Assembly: GCA_024234635.1 (NCBI GenBank)
Contig: JACKNX010000006.1
Span: 165,185 to 229,184, forward strand
DNA length: 64,000 nucleotides
Direction of reading: 5' to 3'
Source: Pseudomonadales bacterium
GTDB lineage: Bacteria > Pseudomonadota > Gammaproteobacteria > Pseudomonadales > Azotimanducaceae
The notes beneath the pieces were generated by a model, which was given only the letters and a program-made list of their open reading frames with translations, did no database searches and had not been told where the DNA came from. A program made the position numbers and the translations under genes. Numbering within the stretch: position 1 is the stretch's first letter; every line of letters starts with the position of its first letter. Below are positions 45,491 through 55,337 of the stretch, piece by piece.

Positions 45491-46422
45491 TGGCGACTGA
45501 GCCCACCGTGGCGGCGCTGCCGTCACAACCCGTCCGCTGGCTTGTAGCCACCCGACCGGGATTTCTCAGCGCCGCGGTGGTTCCGGTATTCATCGGGCTG
45601 GCTGCGGCGGCGCAGGTTGGTGTGCTCGACTGGGGTATGGCGGTGCTCACCCTGGTGGGTGCGGTAGTCGCCCATGCCGGCGCGAACGTGCTCAATGATG
45701 TGCACGACCACCGCACCGGGGCCGATAGCCGGAATGTGGACCGGGTGTTTCCCTACACCGGCGGCAGCCGGGTCATCCAGAACGCGGTTCTCTCGGAGCG
45801 GACGATGTCCCGGCTGGGCTGGAGCCTGCTGTTGAGCGCGGCACTGATCGGGCTGTTACTCGTTTCCCGGGCTGGCGATGCCTTGTTGGTCGTTGGCATG
45901 CTGGGCCTGTTACTCGGCTGGGGATACTCAGCGCCGCCGCTGCGTCTGGCCTATCGGGGCGCTGGCGAACTTGCGGTGGGCGCAAGCTTTGGCGTGCTGA
46001 TTCCCGTTGGCGCCAGCTGCGTGCAGGAGGGACGGCTCGATCCGACAGCGGCGATCGCCGGCCTGCCGTATGCCTTTCTTGTCATGCTCATCCTGGTTGT
46101 CAACCAGTTTCCGGATAGCCGCGCCGATGCGGCGAGCGGCAAGCACAACTGGGTCGTGCGCCTCGGCACATCGCGGGGACGCTGGTTGTATGTGGCCCTG
46201 CTGGTTGCCGCCCTGACGGCATTGGCCGCGGCAATCCACGGGGGCTGGTTGCCAATGCTGTCGGTAATTGCGTTTGCACCGACACTGTTGCATCTCGTGG
46301 CGTTGAAGATCCTCTGGAAACACCACGATCAGGCGGCGGCACTGGAACCAGCCATCGAGGCGACGTTGCGGGGATCGCTTCTGACGGGTGTGGGAATTTC
46401 AGTGGGGCTGTATTTCGGATGA
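45490..46422 (+). CDS. UbiA/MenA-family membrane prenyltransferase
   Basis: A 310-residue integral membrane protein with about eight or nine hydrophobic segments. The prenyl-diphosphate site is visible as NVLNDVHDHRTGAD (Asn69, Asp70, Asp73, Asp79), and the second Asp motif is FPDSRADAASGK (Asp209, Asp213). Between them GWGYSAPPLRLAYRGAGE is typical of MenA-like proteins. It transfers an isoprenyl chain to an aromatic acceptor such as dihydroxynaphthoate, but no other menaquinone gene is nearby, so the acceptor is uncertain. Translation is coupled to the acetyltransferase gene. Confidence 0.87.
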   Translation: MATEPTVAALPSQPVRWLVATRPGFLSAAVVPVFIGLAAAAQVGVLDWGMAVLTLVGAVVAHAGANVLNDVHDHRTGADSRNVDRVFPYTGGSRVIQNAVLSERTMSRLGWSLLLSAALIGLLLVSRAGDALLVVGMLGLLLGWGYSAPPLRLAYRGAGELAVGASFGVLIPVGASCVQEGRLDPTAAIAGLPYAFLVMLILVVNQFPDSRADAASGKHNWVVRLGTSRGRWLYVALLVAALTALAAAIHGGWLPMLSVIAFAPTLLHLVALKILWKHHDQAAALEPAIEATLRGSLLTGVGISVGLYFG

Positions 46423-46459
46423 ATCTGTCGTAGCGGGTGGCGGCGCGGACACGGCCAGA

Positions 46460-46482
46460 AAACCCCGTCCCGGACGGGGTTT
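46460..46482. terminator. Bidirectional Rho-independent terminator
   Basis: AAACCCCGT at 46460-46468 and ACGGGGTTT at 46474-46482 form a 9-bp stem with a 5-base loop CCCGG. It lies between the convergent prenyltransferase and mscL genes. On the minus strand the stem is followed by TTTT including stem bases; on the plus strand TTT. A good candidate for both directions. Confidence 0.75.
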
Positions 46483-46508
46483 CGGATCGGTGGTCCGCGA
46501 TACGAGGG

Positions 46509-46910
46509 TCAGCGGCTACGCAGCGCGTCGCGGATCTCCGTGAGCAGAACTTCTTCCTTGCTCGGTGCCGGCGGTGCGGCGGGTGCGGCCTCTTCCTTCT
46601 TTTTCAGGGAATTCATGGCCTTCACGACCATGAAGATTGCAAACGCCACGATCAGGAAGTCGACAACCGTCTGCACGAACACTCCGTACTTCAGCATCAC
46701 GCCTTCAGCGCCTTCAGAGGCTGCCTTGAGGGTGACGGCCAGGTTGCTGAAATCCATGCCACCCATCAGCAGACCGATGGGCGGCATCAGCACGTCGGCG
46801 ACGAAAGACGAAACAATTTTGCCGAAAGCGCCACCGATCACGATACCGACAGCCATGTCGACAACGTTGCCTCGCATCGCAAAATCTTTGAATTCAGTAA
46901 GCATGCTCAT
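46509..46910 (-). CDS. mscL: Large-conductance mechanosensitive channel
   Basis: A 133-residue MscL, the usual size. The N-terminal helix and first membrane segment read [46 protein letters not shown], the classical pore signature. The second membrane segment is [23 protein letters not shown], followed by a Pro/Ala linker and a cytoplasmic helix ([17 protein letters not shown]). It opens under membrane tension to release solutes in osmotic downshock. It is the only gene of its unit, ending at the terminator at 46.46 kb. Confidence 0.97.
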   Translation of the reverse strand: MSMLTEFKDFAMRGNVVDMAVGIVIGGAFGKIVSSFVADVLMPPIGLLMGGMDFSNLAVTLKAASEGAEGVMLKYGVFVQTVVDFLIVAFAIFMVVKAMNSLKKKEEAAPAAPPAPSKEEVLLTEIRDALRSR

Positions 46911-47168
46911 CGTGGGTCCCCCCCCTTGTTGTAGGAATTGCGGCGAATTCTAGTTTTTTTCCGTTCAACTTGATCGCCCCCGAGACGGACTGCAGACGAT
47001 TTTACAAGCAGCTCCCGCGGCAGGAACAAAACAGTCAACGCGGGATGGTGGCAGAGCCTAATCCACACGCTGTCCGTGGACAAGGCGCAAGACGAAGTGA
47101 GGGTGCTGTTCGCGTTGTCGACAGCGTTGTCGATGGCAGCAGGCGCTGTATATCGGCGTCCTGCCGCG

Positions 47169-47585
47169 TCAGCGCCAGCTTCGCCACAGAATCACCGCGA
47201 CACCCAGCATCACCACCGTCTGGGCTGGCGCCCACCAGAAGTGCCAGGCGGCCGGCGCAGCGGACGGACACACCGGCTGACTGTCCAGTGTGCTGCCCAG
47301 CCAGGCCGAGAGTAGCGGTGGGATGGCGAGCAACGCCAGAATCAGCAGCGGCCAACGAAACCAGCCGAGAAGACTGTGTATGTCGTCGAGCGGGCGCGTT
47401 GCACGCGTCAGGCCAGCCAGCGGCAGCATGGCGCACGCAAAACCGAACAGCACGGCCCACAGGTGATCACCATCCGCGGCACAGGAAATGACGCGCAGCG
47501 TTGCCAACCACAGTACCCAGGCGTACAGGCACAGCCAGGCTACCAGGGCCGCGCCGAGGCGCAGCAGCGCCTCAGCGATGCTCAT
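47169..47585 (-). CDS. Small multi-pass membrane protein of unknown function
   Basis: A 138-residue hydrophobic protein with four likely membrane segments: about 9-30 (GAALVAWLCLYAWVLWLATL), 43-60 (AVLFGFACAMLPLAGL), 75-95 (RWPLLILALLAIPPLLSAW) and 112-135 (WHFWWAPAQTVVMLGVAVILW). No family motif is recognised. It lies 29 bases after the redoxin/cytochrome protein on the same strand, so the two may form an operon, perhaps with a membrane anchor or electron-transfer role; inference from context only. Confidence 0.65.
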   Translation of the reverse strand: MSIAEALLRLGAALVAWLCLYAWVLWLATLRVISCAADGDHLWAVLFGFACAMLPLAGLTRATRPLDDIHSLLGWFRWPLLILALLAIPPLLSAWLGSTLDSQPVCPSAAPAAWHFWWAPAQTVVMLGVAVILWRSWR

Positions 47586-47614
47586 CGGTCAATCCGCGGG
47601 TGACCCGGCGTGTG

Positions 47615-49381
47615 TCAGTCACCGCCTGAGCTTGCCACCGCTCCCCCTGGCGCCGGCTCGTCCAGATCCCGATAGGTGATGGCGCCGAAGAGCATCTCAT
47701 CCCAGGACTGCTCTCCCCAGGGAACCACGCGATCGTGATCGGGATTGGCGGGATTGGTGGCGGAATTGTCCCACGCCGTTCGATGCACGATGCGGGTACC
47801 GGCCGGCAGGCGTTTCGGTGTTTCCAGCTCGTAGGTGGTCTGCCAGTTGAAGTCGTAGTTTGGTACCGAGAGCAGAACTTCTCTCGAACCATCGGGATAG
47901 TAAGCGACAAATTCGGAGGCCTTGCCGCGATAGTGGGCGTGTGGCAGCAGCGTATACACCAGAATGTCGCGATCGATGGTGCGTTCGGCGGAATCCCAGT
48001 ATTCGCGCGTGTTGGCCGGGATGGAGATGCGATTGTTCATCAGGATCGCCGTCTTCAGCGGGTGTGCCGGCTTGTTTTCGTGGAAATAGAGGCCCAGACG
48101 GGAATGATCGACGCTTGCCTTGCCGTAGGTGGTGTAGTGCATCTGCGGCCGGAGTACGGCGTTGGCGGGCAGAAACGTGCCTGTATCCGTCGGAAACACG
48201 TCGGCTTTGCCACCTGGCACGTAACCACCGAGCACCCCTCCGTTGCGTCGGTTGAACTTGCCATCCGGACCGGGTACCGCGAAGTTGGTGATCACGTGGT
48301 GAAGCGCCTTGCGATCACCCGGGAGAATTTCCGCGGCGCGTACCCACACGTCGCGGCCGATGGGGTTCGGAATCACTGGATACTGGTACTCGATGGTGCC
48401 GGTTGCGCCGATCTCCTGCGGGGGCAGATCAATGATGACATCGGGTTTGCCGAGCGACCATTCCGGCCATACGCGATCGTCGTTGGCCAGGGGGTCAGCG
48501 CCGTCGCCGCGCGGCGCGCCGGCCTCCACCCAATGGACGATCTGGCGGATTTCCGCGTCCTGCAGGGAGCGGTCGTTGACAAAGTGACCGTACGCGGGGT
48601 CGGCGTGCCAGGGGGGCATGCGCTGGGTTCGAATCACTTCACGAATCATTGGCGCGAACCCGCGCACCATGTCGTAGCTGGTCATTGCCCATGGACCGAT
48701 GCCGCCCTCGCGATGGCAGGTGACACAGTTCTTCTGCAGGATCGGCGCAATGGTGTCACTGTAGGAAATCGTTGCGTGTTGCGCCCTGGCGGCGACCTCG
48801 GGGAAATTGATCAGGCAGCCCTTGGCGGGTGACGACGCGGTCCGGACGGGTTGTGCGGCGAGGAGATCGTCCAGCGCCTCTGCCAGAAAGTGCCGCGACG
48901 CCACTGCTTTCTGCTTTTCGTAATCCAGCCGATCATCCACGGCGCCGTGGTAGGCGACGCTCCAGTTGGCCGGGTTGACCACAAATACCTCACCGGTGCG
49001 GGTCAGCCCAAGTGCTTCGCCGATGAGCTGGTTGTCGTCCATCAGCACCGGCATGTCGTAGACATATTCCTCTGCTTCCCGGCGGACACTTTCGCGTGTG
49101 TCCTGCAGATTGCTGTTGAGCAGGAAAAATTGGACGCCCTGCGCCGCGTAGCGGTCGCGAAGTGCCTTGAAGGCGGGCATTTCGTTGCGCACGATCGGAC
49201 AGCCATTGCCCTGCACGAGGAACGCAATGGCTTTTGCGTCGCGGTAGCGGTACAGCTCGTGGGAGGCGCCGGAGTGGTCGACCAGACGGAAATTCTCCAC
49301 CAGGTCGCCCGTCTGCAGTGCCAGCACGGGTGTCGAACCGAGGAGCAGGCTCAGGGCCAGCGCGTTGAAACATTGCCGCAT
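47615..49381 (-). CDS. Exported redoxin - cytochrome c - copper type II monooxygenase-like fusion protein
   Basis: A 588-residue exported protein (signal [21 protein letters not shown]). Domain 1 is a redoxin at about 25-175 with one cysteine, Cys61, in GNGCPIV. Domain 2 is a monoheme cytochrome c with CVTCH at 219-223 and a possible Met255 ligand. Domain 3 resembles the copper type II ascorbate-dependent monooxygenase fold of peptidylglycine hydroxylating enzymes: His361-His362 (HHVITNF), His415 (MHYTTYG), His481-x-His483 (PHAHYRG) and Met563 (WDEMLFG) provide plausible sites for two coppers. A cytochrome delivering electrons to a copper hydroxylase in one chain is a sensible reading. ATG 49381 begins the signal; the frame continues upstream. 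Substrate unknown. Confidence 0.82.
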   Translation of the reverse strand: MRQCFNALALSLLLGSTPVLALQTGDLVENFRLVDHSGASHELYRYRDAKAIAFLVQGNGCPIVRNEMPAFKALRDRYAAQGVQFFLLNSNLQDTRESVRREAEEYVYDMPVLMDDNQLIGEALGLTRTGEVFVVNPANWSVAYHGAVDDRLDYEKQKAVASRHFLAEALDDLLAAQPVRTASSPAKGCLINFPEVAARAQHATISYSDTIAPILQKNCVTCHREGGIGPWAMTSYDMVRGFAPMIREVIRTQRMPPWHADPAYGHFVNDRSLQDAEIRQIVHWVEAGAPRGDGADPLANDDRVWPEWSLGKPDVIIDLPPQEIGATGTIEYQYPVIPNPIGRDVWVRAAEILPGDRKALHHVITNFAVPGPDGKFNRRNGGVLGGYVPGGKADVFPTDTGTFLPANAVLRPQMHYTTYGKASVDHSRLGLYFHENKPAHPLKTAILMNNRISIPANTREYWDSAERTIDRDILVYTLLPHAHYRGKASEFVAYYPDGSREVLLSVPNYDFNWQTTYELETPKRLPAGTRIVHRTAWDNSATNPANPDHDRVVPWGEQSWDEMLFGAITYRDLDEPAPGGAVASSGGD

Positions 49382-49525
49382 TGGAATCTCCAGTTGCGTG
49401 ACACTGCATTGTCCAGCCAGCGCATCCATGCTTCAACTCCGGTGGCGGGCGATGGCAAACTGCGGCGGAGCAATGTGGCCCCTGCAGGACGGTGGGTTCA
49501 GAGCAGCAACGCGGGAGACGCGAGC

Positions 49526-50098
49526 ATGACGGCAGACCAGGATGAAGTACTCAGGCAGCTCACCGAGGCCTACGGGACGATCATCAGCGAAGTGGACGAT
49601 CCGGCGCGGCCCGGTCTGTTGGGGACCGCGGCGCGAGCCGCCAAAGCCATGCAGTTTCTTACCCGGGGTTACCACCAGCAACTCGCCGAAGTGGTCAACA
49701 ATGCGCTGTTTCCGGCCGATTCGCGGGAGATGGTGGTTGTGCAGGACATCGAGTTGTACTCCATGTGTGAACACCACCTGCTGCCGTTCATCGGCCGCGC
49801 CCATGTGGGCTATATCCCCAACGGCCGTGTGCTGGGGCTGTCGAAGGTGGCACGCATTGTCGACATGTTTGCCCGCCGCCTGCAGATCCAGGAGGCGCTG
49901 ACCCTGCAGATTGCCCAGGCGCTGGTGTCCGTCACCGGCGCGCAGGACGTAGCGGTCATCATCGAGGCGCAACATCTGTGCATGATGATGCGGGGTGTCG
50001 AGAAACAGAATTCGCGCATGAAAACGTCCGCCATGCTGGGCGCGTTCCAGGACAATGCCAGTACGCGCGCGGAGTTCCTCAATCTGCTGCACCGATGA
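49526..50098 (+). CDS. folE: GTP cyclohydrolase I
   Basis: A 190-residue GTP cyclohydrolase I, first step of tetrahydrofolate synthesis. Zinc ligands Cys81 and His84 in [11 protein letters not shown] and Cys152 in HLCMMMRGV are present; [15 protein letters not shown] and [20 protein letters not shown] are the standard catalytic and substrate-binding stretches. The start ATG 49526 has GGAG upstream; the open frame continues far into the divergent gene and was trimmed. With folD it makes the second folate gene of the window, but the two are not in one operon. Confidence 0.95.
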   Translation: MTADQDEVLRQLTEAYGTIISEVDDPARPGLLGTAARAAKAMQFLTRGYHQQLAEVVNNALFPADSREMVVVQDIELYSMCEHHLLPFIGRAHVGYIPNGRVLGLSKVARIVDMFARRLQIQEALTLQIAQALVSVTGAQDVAVIIEAQHLCMMMRGVEKQNSRMKTSAMLGAFQDNASTRAEFLNLLHR

Positions 50099-50239
50099 CA
50101 TGCAGCACGGTCCGGCAGGGCTGCGGCAGTCCCGCATCGACACCCGGGTCGGTGCCGGGTAACGTATTGAGCTGGCATTTCACTTGACGGAAACGGGTTG
50201 AATTATTCCCCTGGGCCAGTGCGCGGAACGGGCGTGTCG

Positions 50240-51781
50240 ATGCAGTTCGAGGAAATCGAAGCAAAATTTCTGCTGGCCGACGTGTCGGAAGGCGAACGTG
50301 TGCTGCGGGCGCTGGCGCAGTTCTGCCGGCTGGTAGCCGCGGATGTTGAGTACGTCGACGACTGCTATGTCGACTCTGCGAAGCGGGAGTTGCTGGCAGC
50401 TGGACTCGGCTGCCGGATTCGGCAGGTTGAACCGTCCCGGGGGCAGCGCCGGTGGAGTCTGGAGTGCAAGGCGCTGGCGCACGGCGGCGAGTCCGTGAAG
50501 CACCGGCAGGAGACCTCGCAACCCCTGGCGGGGCCGGTATCCCTGCTCGAGCTGCCGTCAGGTCCGGTGCGCAAGGTGCTCGACGCAACGCTGACGACGC
50601 CGCCGGAGGTACTGCTCAGCCTGCGCAATCGGCGCCAGCACTATCACGCCACCATCGACGAAAGCCATGAATTTGATGTGTGCGTGGACGCGGTCTCGGT
50701 TCGCGACGCCGCGGATGGCGAACTCGCCGCGTTCCACGAGCTGGAAATCGAGTTTCTGCGCGGCGATCCGGCGACGCTGGAAACGCTTGTCCGCAATCTT
50801 TCCACGGCATGTTCCCTGACCATTTCCCGGCTCGGCAAGCTTGAGCGCGGCTTGTGGTTGACCGGGGCGCGCGCCGCGCTTCGGGTCGCGTGGGCACCAG
50901 GGCAACCCGCGTGGCCGCTGCTGGTCGAGGAACTTGCCCAGGACCTGCGCATGATCGGGATGAGCCGTGATGTTGCTCTGGAGGCCATGGATCCGGAGGG
51001 CGTACATCTACTGCGGACAAATGTGCGCCGGCTGCGGACCGCGTTGGCTATCGCCGAGCCATGGCTGGTGGAGGAGGAACTGCAATTCACGAAAGCGTTC
51101 CGCGCGCTGGCCGGTGCGCTGGGCGAGCTGCGGGACAGCGAGGTCTTCCGCGGACAGACTCAGGAGCTGCTTCAGCGTCTGCCCGCCGTCAAGGCGCGGG
51201 TGGCGGAGCAGGTCGTTGGCTTGTTGGACGCCGCGCACATGGCGGCGGGGCGCCAGGCCCAGGCGGTTCTCGCCGCGCCATCGACCGACATCCTGTTTCG
51301 CCGCTTTGCCGATTTTCTGGAAAGGCGCGAGGACTCCCGGCCCGAATTGACCGTTGCGGACCTCATGCGCCCACAATTGCTGCGACGGGCGCGCGCAATC
51401 AGGAAATTCCTGCGTCGCCGTGGGCGCAGGCTGACGGATGACGACTTGCACCGTTTGCGCATTCTCGTAAAGCATCTGCGCTACGCGCTGGAGATCTTCG
51501 CTCCCGCGCTCGAAGGACGTGCGCTGCGACTGGCGGCGACGCTGCGTCGCCTGCAGGACCGGCTGGGAGCGCACCAGGACGCCTGTGTCGCGGTGGCCCG
51601 CACCGGACAGCTGGCCCAGCAGGTGCCAATGGGCCCTCACGCCAGGGAGTTACTGGTTCTGCTCGGCCGGATGCAGCGGCAGCGCGAGATTGACGCGCGA
51701 GAGTTGCGCAACACCTTCCTGGACAGGCGAGGGCGCAAAGCCCTCAACCGGCCCGTTCGGCGACTGCTCAGGAGCCTTTGA
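50240..51781 (+). CDS. CYTH and CHAD domain protein (triphosphate/polyphosphate-binding)
   Basis: A 513-residue protein. The CYTH triphosphate-tunnel domain fills residues 1-205 and starts with the signature ExExK (MQFEEIEAKF, Glu5, Glu7, Lys9), then RRWSLECKAL, ESVKHRQET and FHELEIEFL. Residues about 215-510 form a CHAD helical domain with conserved histidine/arginine stretches: GVHLLRTNVRRLRTALAI, LRDSEVF, DDDLHRLRILVKHLRYALEIF and LGAHQDACVA. CHAD domains bind polyphosphate; the CYTH part may hydrolyse inorganic triphosphate. The upstream start at 50198 is possible but adds no domain. The last 14 bases overlap the convergent enoyl-CoA hydratase. Confidence 0.9.
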   Translation: MQFEEIEAKFLLADVSEGERVLRALAQFCRLVAADVEYVDDCYVDSAKRELLAAGLGCRIRQVEPSRGQRRWSLECKALAHGGESVKHRQETSQPLAGPVSLLELPSGPVRKVLDATLTTPPEVLLSLRNRRQHYHATIDESHEFDVCVDAVSVRDAADGELAAFHELEIEFLRGDPATLETLVRNLSTACSLTISRLGKLERGLWLTGARAALRVAWAPGQPAWPLLVEELAQDLRMIGMSRDVALEAMDPEGVHLLRTNVRRLRTALAIAEPWLVEEELQFTKAFRALAGALGELRDSEVFRGQTQELLQRLPAVKARVAEQVVGLLDAAHMAAGRQAQAVLAAPSTDILFRRFADFLERREDSRPELTVADLMRPQLLRRARAIRKFLRRRGRRLTDDDLHRLRILVKHLRYALEIFAPALEGRALRLAATLRRLQDRLGAHQDACVAVARTGQLAQQVPMGPHARELLVLLGRMQRQREIDARELRNTFLDRRGRKALNRPVRRLLRSL

Positions 51782-52562
51782 AGTCGGGTTCGCGCTTCTC
51801 GAGGAATGCCTTCATGCCTTCCTTGAAGTCGTCCGACTGAAACAGCGGCAGCAGCTGCAGAAACACGTGATGCACATGATCGTTGAACGTCTCGTTCATG
51901 CCCATGCGCATCATGCGCTTGGAACCTTGAACCGCCATGGGGGCGTTGGCGGCAATTTCCCGGCCCAGAGCCATGGCCACACCCGGCAGTTCATTGCTGT
52001 TCACAACGCGCGAGACCAGCCCGTACTCCAGGCAGTCGGCCGGGCTCAGCGTGCGCCCGGTGAAGATGATTTCGCTGGCTTTGGACCAGCCGATGAGACG
52101 CGGCAGAATCCATGTGCCACCCGACTCCGGCAGTACACCCCGCTTGGTGAACGCCGCGGCCAGCTTGGCGGTGTCGGCGATGAGGCGGATGTCGCAGCCT
52201 AACGCCAGGTCCATGCCATAACCGGCGGCGCCGCCGTTGATCGCGGCGATGGTGGGGGTGTCGATGTTGTGCAGCACGGTTGGCGGAGTATTGCGAAGAT
52301 CCAGGTTGGCGGGGCTGGTACGCTGATTGGAAAGGCCGCTGGAAATGCCGCCACCCCGCAGATCGAGTCCCGCACAGAAGAACTTGCCGCTGCCCGTGAT
52401 GACGATGGCCCGCACGTCCGGGTCCGCGTCTGCCTTGAGCAGATAATCGGACAATGCGCCGAGCATCGGTCCGGAAATGGTGTTCTGTTTGTCGGGCCGG
52501 TTGAAGGTGATGGTGGCGACGTGGTCCTCAACGGTGTAGAGGACGTCTTGCGGTTCGGTCAT
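51768..52562 (-). CDS. Enoyl-CoA hydratase/isomerase family protein
   Basis: A 264-residue crotonase-fold protein: VEDHVATITFNRPDKQNTIS, the first oxyanion segment SGKFFCAGLDLRGGG at about 61-75, the second INGGAAGYGMDLALGCDIRLIAD and FTKRGVLPESGGTWILPRL. The C-terminal MAVQGSKRMMRMGMNETFNDHVHHV and EGMKAFLEKREPDF are as usual. It is about as long as the paralog at 390-1166 but differs strongly in sequence. A start at 52634 extends the frame; ATG 52562 begins the domain. Acyl-CoA substrate unknown; no beta-oxidation neighbours. Confidence 0.88.
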   Translation of the reverse strand: MTEPQDVLYTVEDHVATITFNRPDKQNTISGPMLGALSDYLLKADADPDVRAIVITGSGKFFCAGLDLRGGGISSGLSNQRTSPANLDLRNTPPTVLHNIDTPTIAAINGGAAGYGMDLALGCDIRLIADTAKLAAAFTKRGVLPESGGTWILPRLIGWSKASEIIFTGRTLSPADCLEYGLVSRVVNSNELPGVAMALGREIAANAPMAVQGSKRMMRMGMNETFNDHVHHVFLQLLPLFQSDDFKEGMKAFLEKREPDFKGS

Positions 52563-52741
52563 GCGGGTTCCCCGTCGAAAAGACGTCACGTTACGAACAC
52601 CGGAGCGGGCGTGCAAGCGGCGGGGATCCGTCACCCCAACTGCCTGAAAATTGGCGAAAAATAGGTGGGTGTTTTTACTGGCGTCCGCGTCGTCAGTAGC
52701 TAGCTTTAACCTTGTATCGACGCTGCGGAATTACCTCGGGA

Positions 52742-52969
52742 ATGGCACAGAATCAGGAAGGAACGGTTGACCTGCTGGAGATCTATCATGCGCGCACGAT
52801 GCGTATGGAGATTCTGAGGCAATTGCGGCGACTGCGTCGTCCGGATCCGCTCAATCCACTGATCGACTATGCGCGGCGGCGGGAAACGCGCAGCTATTAC
52901 GAGGCGATGTTGCTGGCGGTCGGTGAATTGCAGAAGAGCCTGGGCGATCACCGGGTCTCCGATAGCTGA
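52742..52969 (+). CDS. Small charged helical protein of unknown function
   Basis: A 75-residue protein rich in Arg/Leu helices: EIYHARTMRMEILRQLRRLRRPDPLNPLIDYARRRETRSYYEAMLLAVGELQKSL. The pattern is even and protein-like and probably forms a helical hairpin. It has its own ATG at 52742, with a weak CGGGA ribosome site; the frame is open from 52712. No family is recognised. It is flanked by a divergent enoyl-CoA hydratase and followed by an inverted repeat that may end the transcript. Confidence 0.5.
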   Translation: MAQNQEGTVDLLEIYHARTMRMEILRQLRRLRRPDPLNPLIDYARRRETRSYYEAMLLAVGELQKSLGDHRVSDS

Positions 52970-52977
52970 CCGGGTCG

Positions 52978-53004
52978 CGAACCGGCGTTCGGCGATCCGG
53001 TTCG
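52978..53004 (+). terminator. Inverted repeat after the small helical-protein gene
   Basis: CGAACCGG at 52978-52985 and CCGGTTCG at 52997-53004 make an 8-bp perfect stem with an 11-base loop, 9 bases after the stop. No T-tract follows, so it is a possible Rho-assisted or weak terminator. Confidence 0.4.
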
Positions 53005-53446
53005 GTAGACATTTTCATGCGGCAGATTCCTGCCGCGTCCGGTGCCCTGGCGCCCCGGCGACGCTTGCTGATCAGCGGCTGGCGTCTTCGTTCGGGCTTT
53101 GTCGGTGAGGCAACCACGGTCGCCGCAGGGGAGGCATCGCGCCCGGACGGTTGTCGACATTCCCGCTGACCAGCGACATCCCTATGGGTCCGCCCATCCA
53201 CGAGCTCCGACACTCGGCATCCGCCGGCGAGAGGCATCCGCAGGGAGTCCAGTCCCTGGCGATGGGCAGCCGTTCAAAACCGCATACTCAGCGCTGATCC
53301 CAACCCTCGATACCGCCGGTGCCTTGAGAGGTCGCGCGAAATATTTAACATAATAATAAGGCGGTAATATTGCCTTAAACATTGGCGCAACCTGACCCGG
53401 TCGATGGCTGCGCGGTCAGTGCCTGCATGTGCCAGCAACGTGAAAC
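53005..53446. other. 442-bp intergenic region with an AT-rich palindromic patch
   Basis: No coding frame is convincing. Near 53330-53385 the base composition changes to very AT-rich, with AAGGC then GCCTT nine bases apart (around 53358-53376). It lies between convergent genes, so a transcript end or a small RNA promoter is possible; nothing more can be said. Confidence 0.3.
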
Positions 53447-54229
53447 CTAGCGGGAGGGCATTTTTTCTTCGCGGATGTCGTATCCGGCATTGTCCGGAAT
53501 GCACAGCCAGGTGCCATCAGCACGCTTTTCCGTCCAGGGCTCAATCGGTATAACCGCCTGCTGACGGCATTCCGCGATCGCGTCAGCGATGGAATCGAAT
53601 CTTGACAGCCGTTCAAGATTGCGAAGGGTGGGGAAAATCACGGTTCGAGTACCCTCGCGGGCAGCTTGAACTGCCGCTTCCGGCCTTATCCAGACGCTGT
53701 CAACATTTTCGTGTCCGTCGTGGACCGCAAGATGATCCTCCGGCGCCGCTGCCAGGAAGAAATGGGTGTCGAAACGTTTGGGCACCATGGGCGGCGTTAT
53801 CCAGTGCGCGAAGTGGTGGAGTTGATCACAGGCCAGCCGCAGGCGCTCCCGGGCGAGAAACTCCGTAATGGTGATGGCACCATCGTTAAGTTGCTTGCGG
53901 TATGGCTCCAGGGTGTTCAGGCGATGTGCGTCAATAAGATTGTCGGAACCGAGGGGGCGGGCCAGCAGGACGCCGCATTCCTCGAACGATTCGCGAATGG
54001 CGGCCACCTGCATGGCGCGCATGGTGGACTCATCGTGGGCGCGGTCCAGGAAGGATTCGAGGGCCGGGTCGAAGTCGCCGCGATCCACTTTGCCGCCGGG
54101 AAACACCAGGGCGCCGGAGGCGAAGTCGATCTGGTGGTGACGCACCACCATGAACGTCTCCAGATGCTGACGCTCACGCAGGATGACCACCGTTGCGGCC
54201 GGAACGGGGGCTTTGGGCTGTTCGCTCAT
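53447..54229 (-). CDS. Nudix hydrolase (NUDT19-like)
   Basis: A 260-residue protein with a Nudix fold: TFMVVRHHQIDFASGALVFPGGKVDRGD at about 26-53 and AAIRESFEECGVLLARP at about 76-92, giving the RExxEExG core of the Nudix box after a long insertion. This split box, plus THFFLAAAPEDH and a long C-terminal half, matches the NUDT19-like subgroup, which in animals hydrolyses CoA derivatives. Its start overlaps the stop of the LLM oxidoreductase gene by 4 bases: one operon. Substrate not known. Confidence 0.85.
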   Translation of the reverse strand: MSEQPKAPVPAATVVILRERQHLETFMVVRHHQIDFASGALVFPGGKVDRGDFDPALESFLDRAHDESTMRAMQVAAIRESFEECGVLLARPLGSDNLIDAHRLNTLEPYRKQLNDGAITITEFLARERLRLACDQLHHFAHWITPPMVPKRFDTHFFLAAAPEDHLAVHDGHENVDSVWIRPEAAVQAAREGTRTVIFPTLRNLERLSRFDSIADAIAECRQQAVIPIEPWTEKRADGTWLCIPDNAGYDIREEKMPSR

Positions 54230-55122
54230 CGCCGGGCGACCTCCTTGATGAAGCGGTTGAGCGTGGCGACCTTCTGGTCACGCGGTCCCAGGGTGAAATC
54301 CGGCACGATCAACTCGTCCACGCCGAGTGCCGCGTACTCCGCTACGGTTGCGGCCACTTCCTCGGGCGTCCCTATGATGGCGGCCTGCTGGGGAGGCCTG
54401 GCGCGTAGTCCGGCAAGAAATTTGGCGTCATCACTCATGAACAGAAGCGCCACCGCGCTGCGCTGAATGGTCTTCGGGTCACGGTCGATGGCGCGACAAT
54501 GATCGTCGAGAATCGCCATCTTGTGCTTGAGTATTGCCGGCGTTCCCCACACGTTCCATTCGTCCGCCCACCGCGCGGTGATCTTCAGCGTCACCTGCTC
54601 ACCCCCACCACCGATCAGGAGGGGCAGTGGGCGCTGCACGGGCTTTGGTTCCAGCGAGGCGCTGGCCAGCTGATAGTACGCGCCATCGAAGCTGGCGCTG
54701 GTGTCGGTGAACAGCGCCTTGATCACTGCGCAGGCCTCATCGAGCCGTTTGAGGCGTTCGGCGACGGTGTGGAAGGGGATGCCGTACTGCTGGTGTTCGT
54801 TCTCCTGCCAGCCGCTACCGAGCCCCAGCACCACACGACCGTCGGTAATGTGATCCAGGGTGGCGGCCATTTTTGCCAGCACGGCTGGATGGCGGTAGGT
54901 GTTCCCGCTGACAAGTGTGCCGATGCGTAGCCGGGATACCTGCGCGCCGATGGCGGTGAGCGTCGTCCATGCTTCCGGCCAGGGCGCCGACGTGTCTTCG
55001 GCATTGGGCATGAAATGGTCCGCATACCACAGACCATCCCAACCGGTGGCTTCCACGTGCCGGGCGAGGTACAGAACCTCGGCGTACGGTTGCGAGGGGT
55101 TCGGCCAGAAACTGAAACGCAT
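54226..55122 (-). CDS. Luciferase-like (LLM class) flavin-dependent oxidoreductase
   Basis: A 298-residue TIM-barrel oxidoreductase of the bacterial luciferase / F420 superfamily: MRFSFWPNPSQPYAEVLYLARHVEATGWDGLWYADHF, then LRIGTLVSGNTYRHPAVLAKMAATLDHITDGRVVLGLGSGWQENEHQQYGI and PLLIGGGGEQVTLKITARWADEWNVWG. These are the usual cofactor- and substrate-facing stretches. In this lineage the cofactor may be FMN or F420; the sequence does not decide. ATG 55122 has AGGA nine bases upstream. It is transcribed with the Nudix gene and may oxidise or reduce a xenobiotic-like substrate. Confidence 0.87.
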   Translation of the reverse strand: MRFSFWPNPSQPYAEVLYLARHVEATGWDGLWYADHFMPNAEDTSAPWPEAWTTLTAIGAQVSRLRIGTLVSGNTYRHPAVLAKMAATLDHITDGRVVLGLGSGWQENEHQQYGIPFHTVAERLKRLDEACAVIKALFTDTSASFDGAYYQLASASLEPKPVQRPLPLLIGGGGEQVTLKITARWADEWNVWGTPAILKHKMAILDDHCRAIDRDPKTIQRSAVALLFMSDDAKFLAGLRARPPQQAAIIGTPEEVAATVAEYAALGVDELIVPDFTLGPRDQKVATLNRFIKEVARR

Positions 55123-55337
55123 GTGACGCATTCCTGTAGGCGAGCTGAGGTGACCGGCATGTTCGCTTATGCACATGGCTGTGGCAAACTCGGGCGCGAG
55201 GGCGATACCCGGCAGGACCACGGCAATCCGGGGCCGGCAGGGAGACGGGTGAATCGGGAGATCGCTGATGGCGGCTGGAAGCTGCTGTTGGTGAGAGCGC
55301 CGCCTCGCGTGGCGCCAGGATCGGGGGTAACCGGACG

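Noticed and set aside
53099..53353. 84-codon frame in the gap before the Nudix gene
   Set aside because: Arg/Pro-rich, no ribosome site and partly in the AT-rich patch; not supported.
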